55,323 nt of DNA from Anaerolineaceae bacterium (GTDB lineage: Bacteria > Chloroflexota > Anaerolineae > Anaerolineales > Anaerolineaceae). The translations under genes and the position numbers were made by a program. The DNA lies in contig WOYY01000082.1 of NCBI GenBank assembly GCA_011620555.1, positions 1 to 55,323 of the forward strand, given 5' to 3'. Positions within the stretch are counted from its first letter, which is position 1; every line of letters begins with the position of its first letter. Under the pieces are notes generated by a model. The model was not told where the DNA came from. It searched no databases and was given only the letters and a program-made list of their open reading frames with translations. Below are positions 1 through 7,627 of the stretch, piece after piece.

Positions 1-26
1 TGAATCATATTTGTCCACTTATGTGA

Positions 27-58
27 AGAGGCTGTCCCTTACTTTTGGGACAGCCTCT
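27..58. terminator. Strong hairpin, probable terminator
   Basis: A perfect 12-bp inverted repeat (27-38 and 47-58, core GGCTGTCCC/GGGACAGCC) with an 8-nt loop lies just beyond the stop of the subtilisin gene. Neither side has a long T-run; the plus-strand side is followed by CTCTTTAA. It may end the minus-strand protease transcript and a plus-strand gene left of the window. Confidence 0.65.
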
Positions 59-79
59 CTCTTTAACATATTGTTTTTT

Positions 80-2023
80 CTACTGAACGATGAAGGACCC
101 TGAGGCTGAACCAGGGTCGTAACCGTCCATTGTGGCGGTCGCGTCGATGGTGTAGGTGCCCACGCCATAGAGACCGGTGTTGACTTTGAAGCTGAAGCTC
201 ACCGAGCCATCGGGGCCGGTGGTGCCGGCCAGGGTGGTTGATTTACCCGTAACGCCTGTCACCACAACGGAGACGGCTGCGCCGCTCACCGCACTGCCGC
301 CATCCGTCACGGAGATTTTAATGGCAACTTTTGCCCGGTTGGCGAACACGTCTGTGGGCGCGGGGCTGTCAATCGAGACGCTCAGTGTGCCGGTCGGCGG
401 CGGGGGTGGGGGAGGCGTCACGCCGCCGCCCAGATAGTCCAGAGCCGCTGCAGCCTGCACCAGGCCGTAGCCAAAGATGGTGTCACGACCGGTGGCGCCG
501 AGGTCAACTGCTGAAGCGTTCAAGGCTTCGCGGATCTCAGCATTGGTCCAGGAGGGGTTGGCGGACCAGACCAGGGCCGCAACGGCGGCCACATGAGGCG
601 TGGCCATCGAGGTGCCATCCCAGGCTTCGTAGCCGCTGGCGGGCCAGTCATGGGTGCTTTCAACTGTGGCAACGGTGCCAAGCTGATTGGCAACCAGATA
701 TTGGCCGTCTTCCTGGCTGAGGGAAACGCCGATAATGGTAGAGGAAGCGCCATCGCCCAGCGTGCCGAGGAAGTTGCCCGGCACATTGTTATAGATGATG
801 GCCGCCGCGCCGCCGCTGTTCTGGACGTTCATCACCTTGTCATAGAAGGAGTTGTCCCCGCGCTGGCAAAGTACGATCTGGCCGGCCCATGCGCCGCTTG
901 AAGTGCAGAGGCCGCCATCAACCAGGGCGCCGGAGGCTGTGCCCAGGGCGCTGAATTCGATATGGTTGGCGCTGTAATCCAGGCCGGCCACATTGACGAT
1001 GTTGGTGTCAATGTAGGGGATGGTGGAGAGCACGCCGACTCCGGGGGCTGCGATCTCAACCTGATCGTTTTGCTGCGAAAAGTCAGCGACGTTCAGCGCG
1101 GAATCAACGGCCGCAACGGAGACGACCGAGCTATAGGACGCGGGGTACTCGTAGGCGCCAGGATAGTCTATCTGTTCGTTCCCAGCCGCAGCAATCGAGA
1201 GGATGCCGCCGGCATAGAGGGTGTCAAAAGCGCTCCGTTCTTTCCGGTTGGATGAAGAACCGCCCAGGCTCATGCTGATGACATCCGCCCCATTGTCCCG
1301 GCAGGTGTAAATGGCGTTGACCAGGTTGGAAGCTCTGGTCCAGACCCCATCATCGTTGAAGATCTTGACGATGGTCAGGTTAACGGTGCCGGGGGTCACG
1401 CCGACGACGCCGATCGAGTTGTTCAGGGCAGAGATCGTGCCAGCCACATGGGAACCATGCCCAGCGCCATCCCGCAGGTAGTCATCATCCACCTGGGAAA
1501 GGCCGGTGGCAGAATCCATCAAGTCTTCATGGCCGGCATAGTAGCCCGTGTCAATGATGCAGACTGTGATCCCGGAGCCATCTGGCGCCCCTGCATCCAT
1601 AACTGCATCACCGTTCGCATCCCAGACCTCGCGGGCCTGGACGGCATCGATACCCCAGGGAACGACCTGGCCGTTGACATCCACGGTATCATCGGGACCG
1701 GGAGCAACGGAGACCTGGACGGGGTCAATGGCATAGCGGACAGCGTCTTCTTCGACATCCGTCACAAAGGGATTGTGCAGGATGCCATTGAGGGCGGCCT
1801 CAGGCAGGGTGACCACATAGGCTTCCAACTCGGGGAAGTCATAGTGGACCTGCGCTTTGGCCTTGTCCAGTGCCTGGAAAACTTCCGCCTTCTTGCCGCT
1901 CTGATAAGAAACCCAGACTCTCACGGTGTTCTTGGGAGCAGCGGTCACTGGCGTGACCGCGATGAAAAACATCATCACGATCAAAGCGAAAGTGATCCAT
2001 TTTGTACGTTGACGTAACATCAT
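80..2023 (-). CDS. Secreted subtilisin-family (S8) serine protease with PA insert
   Basis: A secreted endopeptidase of the subtilisin clan. Residues 1-29 form a signal peptide; about 33-98 resemble an inhibitor-I9 propeptide. The catalytic triad is visible as Asp158 (CIIDTG), His189 (GAGHGSHVAG) and Ser472 (GTSMATPH), with the oxyanion Asn282 (AAAGNE). A protease-associated (PA) domain is inserted at about 360-450, before the catalytic serine, as in many large extracellular subtilases. A proline run (537-543) links to a C-terminal Ig-like domain (about 545-647) that probably binds substrate or cell wall. AGGAGGT lies 4 nt before the first ATG and 7 nt before a second one (2020), so either Met could start. 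A TATAAT at 2054-2059 is the likely -10. It is a single-gene unit, separated from the ABC operon by a hairpin. Degradative role in the cell surroundings is inferred. Confidence 0.93.
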   Translation of the reverse strand: MMLRQRTKWITFALIVMMFFIAVTPVTAAPKNTVRVWVSYQSGKKAEVFQALDKAKAQVHYDFPELEAYVVTLPEAALNGILHNPFVTDVEEDAVRYAIDPVQVSVAPGPDDTVDVNGQVVPWGIDAVQAREVWDANGDAVMDAGAPDGSGITVCIIDTGYYAGHEDLMDSATGLSQVDDDYLRDGAGHGSHVAGTISALNNSIGVVGVTPGTVNLTIVKIFNDDGVWTRASNLVNAIYTCRDNGADVISMSLGGSSSNRKERSAFDTLYAGGILSIAAAGNEQIDYPGAYEYPASYSSVVSVAAVDSALNVADFSQQNDQVEIAAPGVGVLSTIPYIDTNIVNVAGLDYSANHIEFSALGTASGALVDGGLCTSSGAWAGQIVLCQRGDNSFYDKVMNVQNSGGAAAIIYNNVPGNFLGTLGDGASSTIIGVSLSQEDGQYLVANQLGTVATVESTHDWPASGYEAWDGTSMATPHVAAVAALVWSANPSWTNAEIREALNASAVDLGATGRDTIFGYGLVQAAAALDYLGGGVTPPPPPPPTGTLSVSIDSPAPTDVFANRAKVAIKISVTDGGSAVSGAAVSVVVTGVTGKSTTLAGTTGPDGSVSFSFKVNTGLYGVGTYTIDATATMDGYDPGSASGSFIVQ

Positions 2024-2145
2024 TTTTACCTCCTAGTAAAGATTTGATAACTGATTATATACCATGCCTGAAAACCTTGCCTATACTTCCTTTTTATATA
2101 AAAATTAAATATAGATTAGAATCTATAAGGCGAAATTATTTAGAA

Positions 2146-2185
2146 ATAGAAATCTTTAAAAGAGTGCCGGGGAAGCGCCACTCTT
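2146..2185 (-). terminator. Terminator of the sulfate-type ABC operon
   Basis: On the minus strand AAGAGTG pairs with CACTCTT (2179-2185 with 2160-2166) and is followed by TTTAAAGATTTCTATTTC. It lies 40 nt beyond the cysW stop. A palindrome TAGATTAGAATCTA at about 2112-2125 lies further on, upstream of the protease gene, and could be an operator. Confidence 0.55.
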
Positions 2186-2226
2186 GGACAGGGGAGGTGG
2201 GAACCTTAACAGTTGAGAAGGGAATT

Positions 2227-3039
2227 TTAATCGGCGTTCCGCCTGCGTTTGAGCGTATCCGCAATCAGGACGAGCAGGACCGAAAACGCCCCCAGGACGA
2301 TGGCCGCGACATAGGCGTCGGTGTGCTGGCGTTCGTCCAGAGATCGGAAGATGTAAAGGGTCGCGGTTTCCGTGCGGCCCTGCACGCCGCCGCCAATCAC
2401 CAGCACGGCGCCGAATTCACCCAGCGCCCGAGCAAAGGTGAGCGTCATGCCATAGATCAGGGCGGTCTTGAGTTGAGGGAAGATCACCTGCCAAAAGATC
2501 CGCCAGCGGGAAGCCCCCAGCGTCTCGGCGGCTTTTTCCTGAGAGAGATCCAGCCGGGCGATGACGGGCGCCATCTCCCGGACCATGAAGGGCAGGCTGA
2601 CGAAGAGGGTGGCCAGAAACATGCCCGGCACAGCGAAGGCCACCTGGAGCTTGAGCGATTCCAGCAGGGGGCCAAGGAAGCCGTTGCGCCCAAAGAGCAG
2701 GAGCAGCATATAGCCCACCACCACCGGAGAGAGGGCGAAGGGGATATCCAGCAGGCCGTTCAGCAGCGCTTTACCAAAGAAGGATTGGCGGGTGAGCACC
2801 CAGGCGGTCAAGGTGCCAAAGATGGCCTGAATCGCCACAACCGCGACCGCGATCCGGACGGACAGCCAGAGCGCCTGAATGAAGGGCTTGGCTGTGAGGC
2901 TTTGCCCTGCTTCCCGCAGCCCGTTCTGGAAGGCTCCCTGGACCAGGGCGGTGAGCGGGGCCACGATCAGGAAGACCACATAGGCCACGACAAGCGCCAG
3001 CAGCAGCCAGCCGCCCCAGCCCCGGATATTAGTTTTCAT
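2227..3039 (-). CDS. cysW: Sulfate-type ABC transporter permease CysW
   Basis: Integral membrane permease of the sulfate/molybdate ABC importer family (270 aa, the usual length), forming a heterodimer with the CysT product in the cytoplasmic membrane. About six hydrophobic segments are visible, and the cytoplasmic EAA loop that docks to the ATPase is clear (EKAAETLGASRW followed by FPQL, then ARALGEFGAV, a CysW/CysT hallmark). The start overlaps the cysT end by 11 nt, so the two are translationally coupled as the last genes of the cysA-sbp-cysT-cysW operon. Family assignment is firm. The true substrate (sulfate, thiosulfate or another oxyanion) cannot be read from the permease. Confidence 0.92.
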   Translation of the reverse strand: MKTNIRGWGGWLLLALVVAYVVFLIVAPLTALVQGAFQNGLREAGQSLTAKPFIQALWLSVRIAVAVVAIQAIFGTLTAWVLTRQSFFGKALLNGLLDIPFALSPVVVGYMLLLLFGRNGFLGPLLESLKLQVAFAVPGMFLATLFVSLPFMVREMAPVIARLDLSQEKAAETLGASRWRIFWQVIFPQLKTALIYGMTLTFARALGEFGAVLVIGGGVQGRTETATLYIFRSLDERQHTDAYVAAIVLGAFSVLLVLIADTLKRRRNAD

Positions 3040-3871
3040 AGCGGCTCTCCCAGGATTTCTGGACCCGGTTGGCGGTCAGGAGGATCAGGGTCGCCACGGC
3101 GATCAACAGCAAGGATATGGCGCTGGCCCCCAGGCGGTTCTCCGACTCCACCGCGCCCAGGACATAGACCGCGGCCGTCTGGGTTTTCAGGGGGATATTC
3201 CCGGCCACAATCACCACCGCCCCGAATTCGCCGATCGCCCGGGAGAAGCTGAGCAGCGAACCGCTCACCAGGGGCGGGAGCAGGTTTGGCAGTACCACCG
3301 TCCTGAAGGTATACCAGGGTTTGGCGCCCAGCGTTGCGGCCGCTTTTTCCTGCGCCAGGTCCAGGTTCATCAGCACGGGCTGGATCGTGCGGACCACAAA
3401 GGGGAATGAGATGAAGAGCAGGGCGATCACGATCCCTGGCGGGGCAAAGATGACCTGGAACCCCAGTTCGTTGGCCAGAAAATTCCCCAGGACGCCCTGC
3501 GGGCCGTAGAGCATGACCAACATTACGCCGGTCACCAGCGTGGGGATAGACAGGGGCAGGTCAATGATGGCGTTGAGCACCCGCTTGCCGGGAAATTCAT
3601 AGCGGACCAGCACGTAGGCGGTTGCCAGGCCCATCACAGCGTTGATCAGGGTCATCAGGGCCGCGGTCCAGAGCGTCAGCGAAATGGCATGGCGGGCGAT
3701 CGGCAGGGTGATCTGATGGACCAGTTCCCCAATGCCTTCCCGAAATCCGTCCTGCAGGATCACAAGCAGCGGGACCAGGATCATCAGCCCGATATAGAGC
3801 AGAACGGGGACGCGCAAGGCCCATATTGAAAGTCCGGATTTCCGTTCTCCCTGAAACAACGTCAGATCCAT
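3029..3871 (-). CDS. cysT: Sulfate-type ABC transporter permease CysT (CysU)
   Basis: Partner permease of CysW (280 aa). It shows about six membrane segments and the EAA-loop motif (EKAAATLGAKPW, then FSRAIGEFGAV). Its ATG overlaps the stop of the binding-protein gene by one base (TAATG), and its end overlaps cysW by 11 nt, indicating one polycistronic message. CysT and CysW normally form the translocation channel energised by a CysA dimer. Placement between binding protein and CysW matches many sulfate operons. No sulfate-assimilation enzyme genes are nearby. Confidence 0.92.
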   Translation of the reverse strand: MDLTLFQGERKSGLSIWALRVPVLLYIGLMILVPLLVILQDGFREGIGELVHQITLPIARHAISLTLWTAALMTLINAVMGLATAYVLVRYEFPGKRVLNAIIDLPLSIPTLVTGVMLVMLYGPQGVLGNFLANELGFQVIFAPPGIVIALLFISFPFVVRTIQPVLMNLDLAQEKAAATLGAKPWYTFRTVVLPNLLPPLVSGSLLSFSRAIGEFGAVVIVAGNIPLKTQTAAVYVLGAVESENRLGASAISLLLIAVATLILLTANRVQKSWESRYEN

Positions 3872-4917
3872 TAACGCGCGTCCCCTTGAGCCAATGCAAT
3901 GGCCTGGTTGTAGATCCCATCTTCGCCGAAGATGTCCTGCATGATGACTTCCCAGCCGCCAAAGTAGTCAATGGTGAAGAGGTCCTCCACAGGCGGGTAA
4001 TCCTCCTCAAACTGGCCAGCCACATCCAGGTTGACAACCCTCAGGCCGTGCTCTGCAAAGACAGCCTGGGCTTCCGGCGTATAGAGGAAATTGACAAAAG
4101 CCTCCGCCACTTCGCGGGTGCCGTGTTTATCCACGGACGCATCCACCACAGCAACCGGGTTCTGGATCAGGATGGTCGAGGTGGGGATCACACGTTCGTA
4201 GGTTTGGCCCGTTTGCCGCCCAACCAGAATCTCGTTTTCATAGGTGATCGCCAGATCGCCAATCCCCATCTCGAAGTTGAGGATGCTGTCCCGGGCGCCC
4301 TTGTCCATCACGCTGACGTTTTGGAGCACCTGGGTGAGGAACTCGAAGGCCGCAGCGGGGTCGTCGACGGGAACGCCAGCCACGCCGCCGCGCAGCGCTG
4401 CCCCATAGAGGGCGAGGATATTCCACATCGCCCCGCCGCTGGTGTTCGGGTTGGGGGTCAGGATCTCCAGATCGGGCTGGGTCAGGTCTGCCCAGTCGCT
4501 GATCCCAAGGGGATTTCCTTCGCGGACGGCGAAGGAAACGACCGAGCTGGTGACGATCCCCTGGTAGTCGTTGGCTTTCCAGTCATGGGTGATCAGCCCG
4601 GCCTCCTGGATCCGGTTGATATCCGCTTCCAAAGAGAGGGCGACCACATCGGCCTCGAACCCTTCGACCACCGCCCGGGATTGAGCGCCTGAGCCGAGAT
4701 AGGACTCTTCAAACGTCACCGTCTGGCCCGTTTCAGCCAGCCAATAGTCCTGGAAGAGGGCGATAATCTCTCCATAGGCCTCCCGCGGGGTGGTGTAGGC
4801 GCCCAGGATCAGGTTGACCTGGTCTGCTGCCGGTTCCGATGGGGCGGCTGCACAGGCGCCGAGGGTGAGAGCCAGACTTGCCAGAAGTGTGACGAGCAAG
4901 GTTTTAGTTTTCATCAT
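3871..4917 (-). CDS. sbp: Sulfate-type substrate-binding lipoprotein
   Basis: Extracytoplasmic solute-binding protein of the sulfate/thiosulfate family (348 aa). A lipoprotein signal ends in LTLGAC with lipidated Cys22. Family signatures are visible: a variant of the SYDPTRE motif (AYTTPREAYGE), PNPNTSGGAMWN, which normally contributes to oxyanion binding, and GDLAITYENE near the middle. The ATG at 4917 overlaps the ATPase stop (ATGA). AGGAGA lies 2 nt before this ATG and 5 nt before a second ATG (4914), so the second Met may be the real start. Sulfate is the default substrate. Because the operon seems to sit behind Pho-like boxes, another tetrahedral oxyanion is possible (inference). Confidence 0.9.
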   Translation of the reverse strand: MMKTKTLLVTLLASLALTLGACAAAPSEPAADQVNLILGAYTTPREAYGEIIALFQDYWLAETGQTVTFEESYLGSGAQSRAVVEGFEADVVALSLEADINRIQEAGLITHDWKANDYQGIVTSSVVSFAVREGNPLGISDWADLTQPDLEILTPNPNTSGGAMWNILALYGAALRGGVAGVPVDDPAAAFEFLTQVLQNVSVMDKGARDSILNFEMGIGDLAITYENEILVGRQTGQTYERVIPTSTILIQNPVAVVDASVDKHGTREVAEAFVNFLYTPEAQAVFAEHGLRVVNLDVAGQFEEDYPPVEDLFTIDYFGGWEVIMQDIFGEDGIYNQAIALAQGDAR

Positions 4918-6827
4918 ATTCTCCTAAAGGAATCCTGCAGACGCTGCAATTGATGCGAGCGGACGATCAGGAATGAACAATTCTCAACGCTGGTGAGGGT
5001 GGTTTTGATCACGCCTTCCAGTTCAAAATGGCCGGAACGGTCAGGCAGGGGCGCGCCCAGGACCACGAGGTCGTATTCCTGAGATTTCATTTCCGCCTGG
5101 ATGGACTCCAGGACCTCACCTTGCCGGATTCGGAGGTCCGCTTGGACCCCGAAACGGGCGAGGCTCTTTTGCCCATCTTTCAGGAAACGCTCCACCCGGA
5201 TCATTTCAAAGTCGTTGGCTTCGGCATCAGGCAGCACGGTCAGCAGGGTGGCCGTGGCGCCGAAATGCCGCAGGAAGCGGCCGCTGAAGATGACGTTGTC
5301 CTTCCCAGGCTCGCCGCTGGCCAACAGGATCAATGCTTTGCGCAACTGGGCGGTGGGTTTGGTCGCCAGGTAGAGGTGCTGCTCACCGGTTTGCAGCAGC
5401 TGTTCAGGCTGGTCCAGACCGGCGGTCGGCCGCCAGCCGAGGATGGCCAGATCAAAGGGGTGTTCTTCAACGAGTTTGGTGACGGCTTTCTTAAAGGGCG
5501 GCGGGGCTGATTCGGTGTTCAACGCGGCCATCCCGCTGCCGACGTCCTTGCGGGCATCCAGAAGGTGGCTCTCGATTTTGGCCTGGTCTGGGCCGATGCC
5601 CAGGATCGTGACCTGGGCGTGCGCCATCCGTGCCAGATAACCGCCCTGGATGAGCGCGGACTGACTGCGCAGGCTGCCATCGGTCAGGATCAGGAAGTTT
5701 AGCCCGGGGTGCGAGAGCACGTGCAGCCGGCGGATCCCGACCCAGACTGGCTGGTTCAAGGCGATGGGCAGGCTCGTGCTCTGCTCCGGCGAGCGGTTGA
5801 CATCCATCACGAAGCCCGGAATGCCATAGGGCGCGACCGGCGAGATCGCCCGGACGCCATCGATGGGCGGCAGTTCCACCCGCAGGTGTTGATTGGGGCC
5901 GTTGAACCCGATTTCAATCACCTTGCCCTTGCCGAGGGGCAGCCCGCTCAGGTCAGCTTCGGAAGCTGCCAGGTCAATATCTTCAGGGCGGGAAAGGATC
6001 TGCGCCCGGCTGCCGGCGTGCAGGTCGTAGGCCTCCGCGGGCAGGGGGAAACCATGCGTCCCAAGGAAAACTTCATGGCCATTGACCTGGCCCAGCAGCA
6101 GGTTGGCTGATCCGAGGAAGGAAGCCACATATTCTGTTTTGGGGAATTGGTATAGCTCATTCGGCGTTCCGACCTCGATTAGCCTCCCGTAGTTCATCAC
6201 GCCGATCCGGTCCCCCAGGTCAAAGGCCTCGTCCTGATCGTGTGTCACTAATATCGCGGCAACCCCTAGTTGTCGTTGGATTTTTTTTAGACTGCGCCGC
6301 AATTCCACCCTGATCTTGGCATCCAGGGCGCCCAAAGGCTCATCCAGGAGCAGGACATCCGGCTCGATCGCCAAGGCCCGGGCCAGGGCGACGCGTTGCT
6401 GCTGCCCGCCGGAAAGCTGGGCCGACATTCGGTTGCCCATCCCGACCAGGCCCACCAATTCCAAAAGCTCATCCCGCCGCCTTTGGCGCTGATCTTTGGG
6501 CATTTTGCGCACTTTCAGGCCAAATTCGATGTTTTCGGCCACGGTCATGGATTGGAACAGCGCATAGTTTTGGAAGACGAAACCAATATTGCGTTTCTGA
6601 GGCGTTTCCTGGGTCACGTCGCGGTCATGCAGCCAGATACGGCCCTGATCGGGCGCGATCAGACCGGCGATCATGTTCAGGACGGTTGTCTTTCCGCTGC
6701 CGCTGGCGCCCAGGAGGACGAAAAACTCCCCATTGTCGATTTCCAGGTTAACGTTGTTGACCACCACCTGGCGGCCGTAATATTTGCTGATGTTTTCCAA
6801 GCGGATCGACAACAAACCCTCCGACAC
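4914..6827 (-). CDS. cysA: CysA-type ABC ATPase fused to universal-stress-protein-like domains
   Basis: ATPase of the sulfate-type importer, but 637 aa long where CysA proteins are usually about 350. Residues 8-240 are a canonical ABC domain: Walker A GASGSGKTT (40-48), Q-loop Gln86, signature LSGGQQQRV (138-146), Walker B LLLDEP (159-164), H-loop His196. Residues about 245-370 match the CysA/MalK regulatory OB/TOBE region. The remainder (375-637) looks like two tandem universal-stress-protein folds: about 377-490 and 495-625, the latter with LVVLGAPLPDRSGH and FLIVRS resembling the UspA nucleotide-binding signature. The longest frame starts at GTG 6827 without a good ribosome site; TTG codons at 6815 and 6812 follow GGAGGG closely, so the start is uncertain. 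It is the first gene of the operon and overlaps sbp by 4 nt. The tail may gate transport by nucleotide or stress status (inference). Confidence 0.9.
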   Translation of the reverse strand: MSEGLLSIRLENISKYYGRQVVVNNVNLEIDNGEFFVLLGASGSGKTTVLNMIAGLIAPDQGRIWLHDRDVTQETPQKRNIGFVFQNYALFQSMTVAENIEFGLKVRKMPKDQRQRRRDELLELVGLVGMGNRMSAQLSGGQQQRVALARALAIEPDVLLLDEPLGALDAKIRVELRRSLKKIQRQLGVAAILVTHDQDEAFDLGDRIGVMNYGRLIEVGTPNELYQFPKTEYVASFLGSANLLLGQVNGHEVFLGTHGFPLPAEAYDLHAGSRAQILSRPEDIDLAASEADLSGLPLGKGKVIEIGFNGPNQHLRVELPPIDGVRAISPVAPYGIPGFVMDVNRSPEQSTSLPIALNQPVWVGIRRLHVLSHPGLNFLILTDGSLRSQSALIQGGYLARMAHAQVTILGIGPDQAKIESHLLDARKDVGSGMAALNTESAPPPFKKAVTKLVEEHPFDLAILGWRPTAGLDQPEQLLQTGEQHLYLATKPTAQLRKALILLASGEPGKDNVIFSGRFLRHFGATATLLTVLPDAEANDFEMIRVERFLKDGQKSLARFGVQADLRIRQGEVLESIQAEMKSQEYDLVVLGAPLPDRSGHFELEGVIKTTLTSVENCSFLIVRSHQLQRLQDSFRRI

Positions 6828-6832
6828 ACAAT

Positions 6833-6855
6833 AACCCAGGGGTTTCGCCTGGGTT
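6833..6855 (-). promoter_or_regulatory. Hairpin in the 5' leader of the cysA operon
   Basis: AACCCAGG (6833-6840) and CCTGGGTT (6848-6855) form a perfect 8-bp stem with a 7-nt loop, between the predicted transcription start (about 6863) and the GTG start. No T-run follows on the minus strand, so it is more likely a leader structure than a terminator. Confidence 0.4.
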
Positions 6856-6869
6856 TGATTTCAGGTTAA

Positions 6870-6875
6870 ATTGTA
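6870..6875 (-). promoter_or_regulatory. cysA: -10 box of the cysA operon promoter
   Basis: TACAAT on the minus strand, one base from consensus, about 43 nt upstream of the GTG start. No TTGACA-like -35 is present at the right distance; the place is occupied by the TCACA repeat array, as expected for an activator-dependent promoter. Confidence 0.55.
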
Positions 6876-6884
6876 GTCAGGGGA

Positions 6885-6924
6885 TGTGACCGGGGCTGTG
6901 ACGGCCTTGTGATAAAGCTGTGAT
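6885..6924 (-). promoter_or_regulatory. Four Pho-box-like direct repeats upstream of the cysA operon
   Basis: Read on the minus strand, hexamers ATCACA (6924-6919), ATCACA (6913-6908), GTCACA (6902-6897) and GTCACA (6890-6885) are separated by 5, 5 and 6 bp, giving 11-12 bp steps, one helical turn. The last repeat ends exactly 9 bp before the TACAAT -10. OmpR/PhoB-type winged-helix regulators bind such repeats in place of a -35. The regulator encoded at 6938-7627 is the obvious candidate. The same spacing recurs upstream of pstS (54947-54996). Confidence 0.6.
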
Positions 6925-6937
6925 ATTTTTGTCAGGA

Positions 6938-7627
6938 TCAGGGAATGAACCGATAGCCGATCCCGGGATGGTTTTGGATCATCTGGGGGTTGCCGGGGTC
7001 GCTTTCCACCTTTTGCCGCAGGCGGCGGATCAACTGTCTGAGCATATCCGGGGTGGCGCCGCCCGGCCCCCAGACGTGGTCAATGAGGGTGGCGGTGGGG
7101 AGCACCTGGTTGGCGTTGAGGAACAGGATTTCCATCAGGCGGCTTTCGAGCCGGGTCAGAAGGACCGGCTCAGCGCCGCCTCGGGTGAATTCGTGACGAT
7201 TGGGGTCGAAGTGGATATCTCTGGCGCTGAAAGCGGCGGGCATGAGGGCCTGGCCTTCCTTTGCCCTGCGCAGCACGGTTTGGACCCGGGCCACCAGCTG
7301 GCGGGGGCTGAAGGGTTTGAGGATATAATCATCCGCGCCCAGGTTCAGGCCCTTGATGATATCCTCTTCGTCATCGCGGACGGTCAGCAGGATGATCGGC
7401 ACATTGGAGGTTTCCCGGATCCTGCGGCAGACGTCAAAGCCATTTTGCAGCTGGTTCCCACCAGGCAAATTGACATCGAGCAGGATGATATCATACGAGT
7501 CCTGCTGGAAGGTGCTGACGGCGCCGGGGGCATCAAAAGCCTGGACGGTTTCAAAGCCGGCCCGCCGCAGCGTGAAAGAAAGCAGATCTGCCAGGGTGCG
7601 GTCGTCGTCCACGATCAGGGCTTTCAT
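6938..7627 (-). CDS. OmpR/PhoB-family response regulator
   Basis: DNA-binding response regulator of 229 aa. The receiver domain (1-120) has the acidic pocket Asp7/Asp8/Asp9, phospho-acceptor Asp51 (LLDVNLP), Thr82 and Lys104 (LKPF). The C-terminal winged-helix effector (about 130-229) has the family's recognition-helix region (TPDMLRQLIRRLRQKV) and GIGYRF end. I chose ATG 7627 because it overlaps the kinase stop (ATGA) and begins right at the receiver (MKALIVDDD); a longer reading to 7663 adds residues that do not fit the fold. The loop after Asp51 (GGNQLQNGFDV) is about four residues longer than usual. It is co-transcribed behind the histidine kinase and lies next to the TCACA repeats it may bind. 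Likely PhoB/PhoP-like, though the signal is unproven. Confidence 0.93.
   Translation of the reverse strand: MKALIVDDDRTLADLLSFTLRRAGFETVQAFDAPGAVSTFQQDSYDIILLDVNLPGGNQLQNGFDVCRRIRETSNVPIILLTVRDDEEDIIKGLNLGADDYILKPFSPRQLVARVQTVLRRAKEGQALMPAAFSARDIHFDPNRHEFTRGGAEPVLLTRLESRLMEILFLNANQVLPTATLIDHVWGPGGATPDMLRQLIRRLRQKVESDPGNPQMIQNHPGIGYRFIP

Noticed and set aside
2002-3252. Long plus-strand open frame of 416 codons opposite cysW and cysT
   Set aside because: It lies antisense to two clear permease genes, has a low-complexity Gly/Arg/Gln/Asp-rich translation and no ribosome site. High-GC shadow frames of this kind occur throughout the window.
6833-6855. Terminator between the response regulator and cysA
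   Set aside because: The stem is good, but no T-run follows on the minus strand and it lies downstream of the predicted cysA -10 box, so a leader hairpin is more likely.
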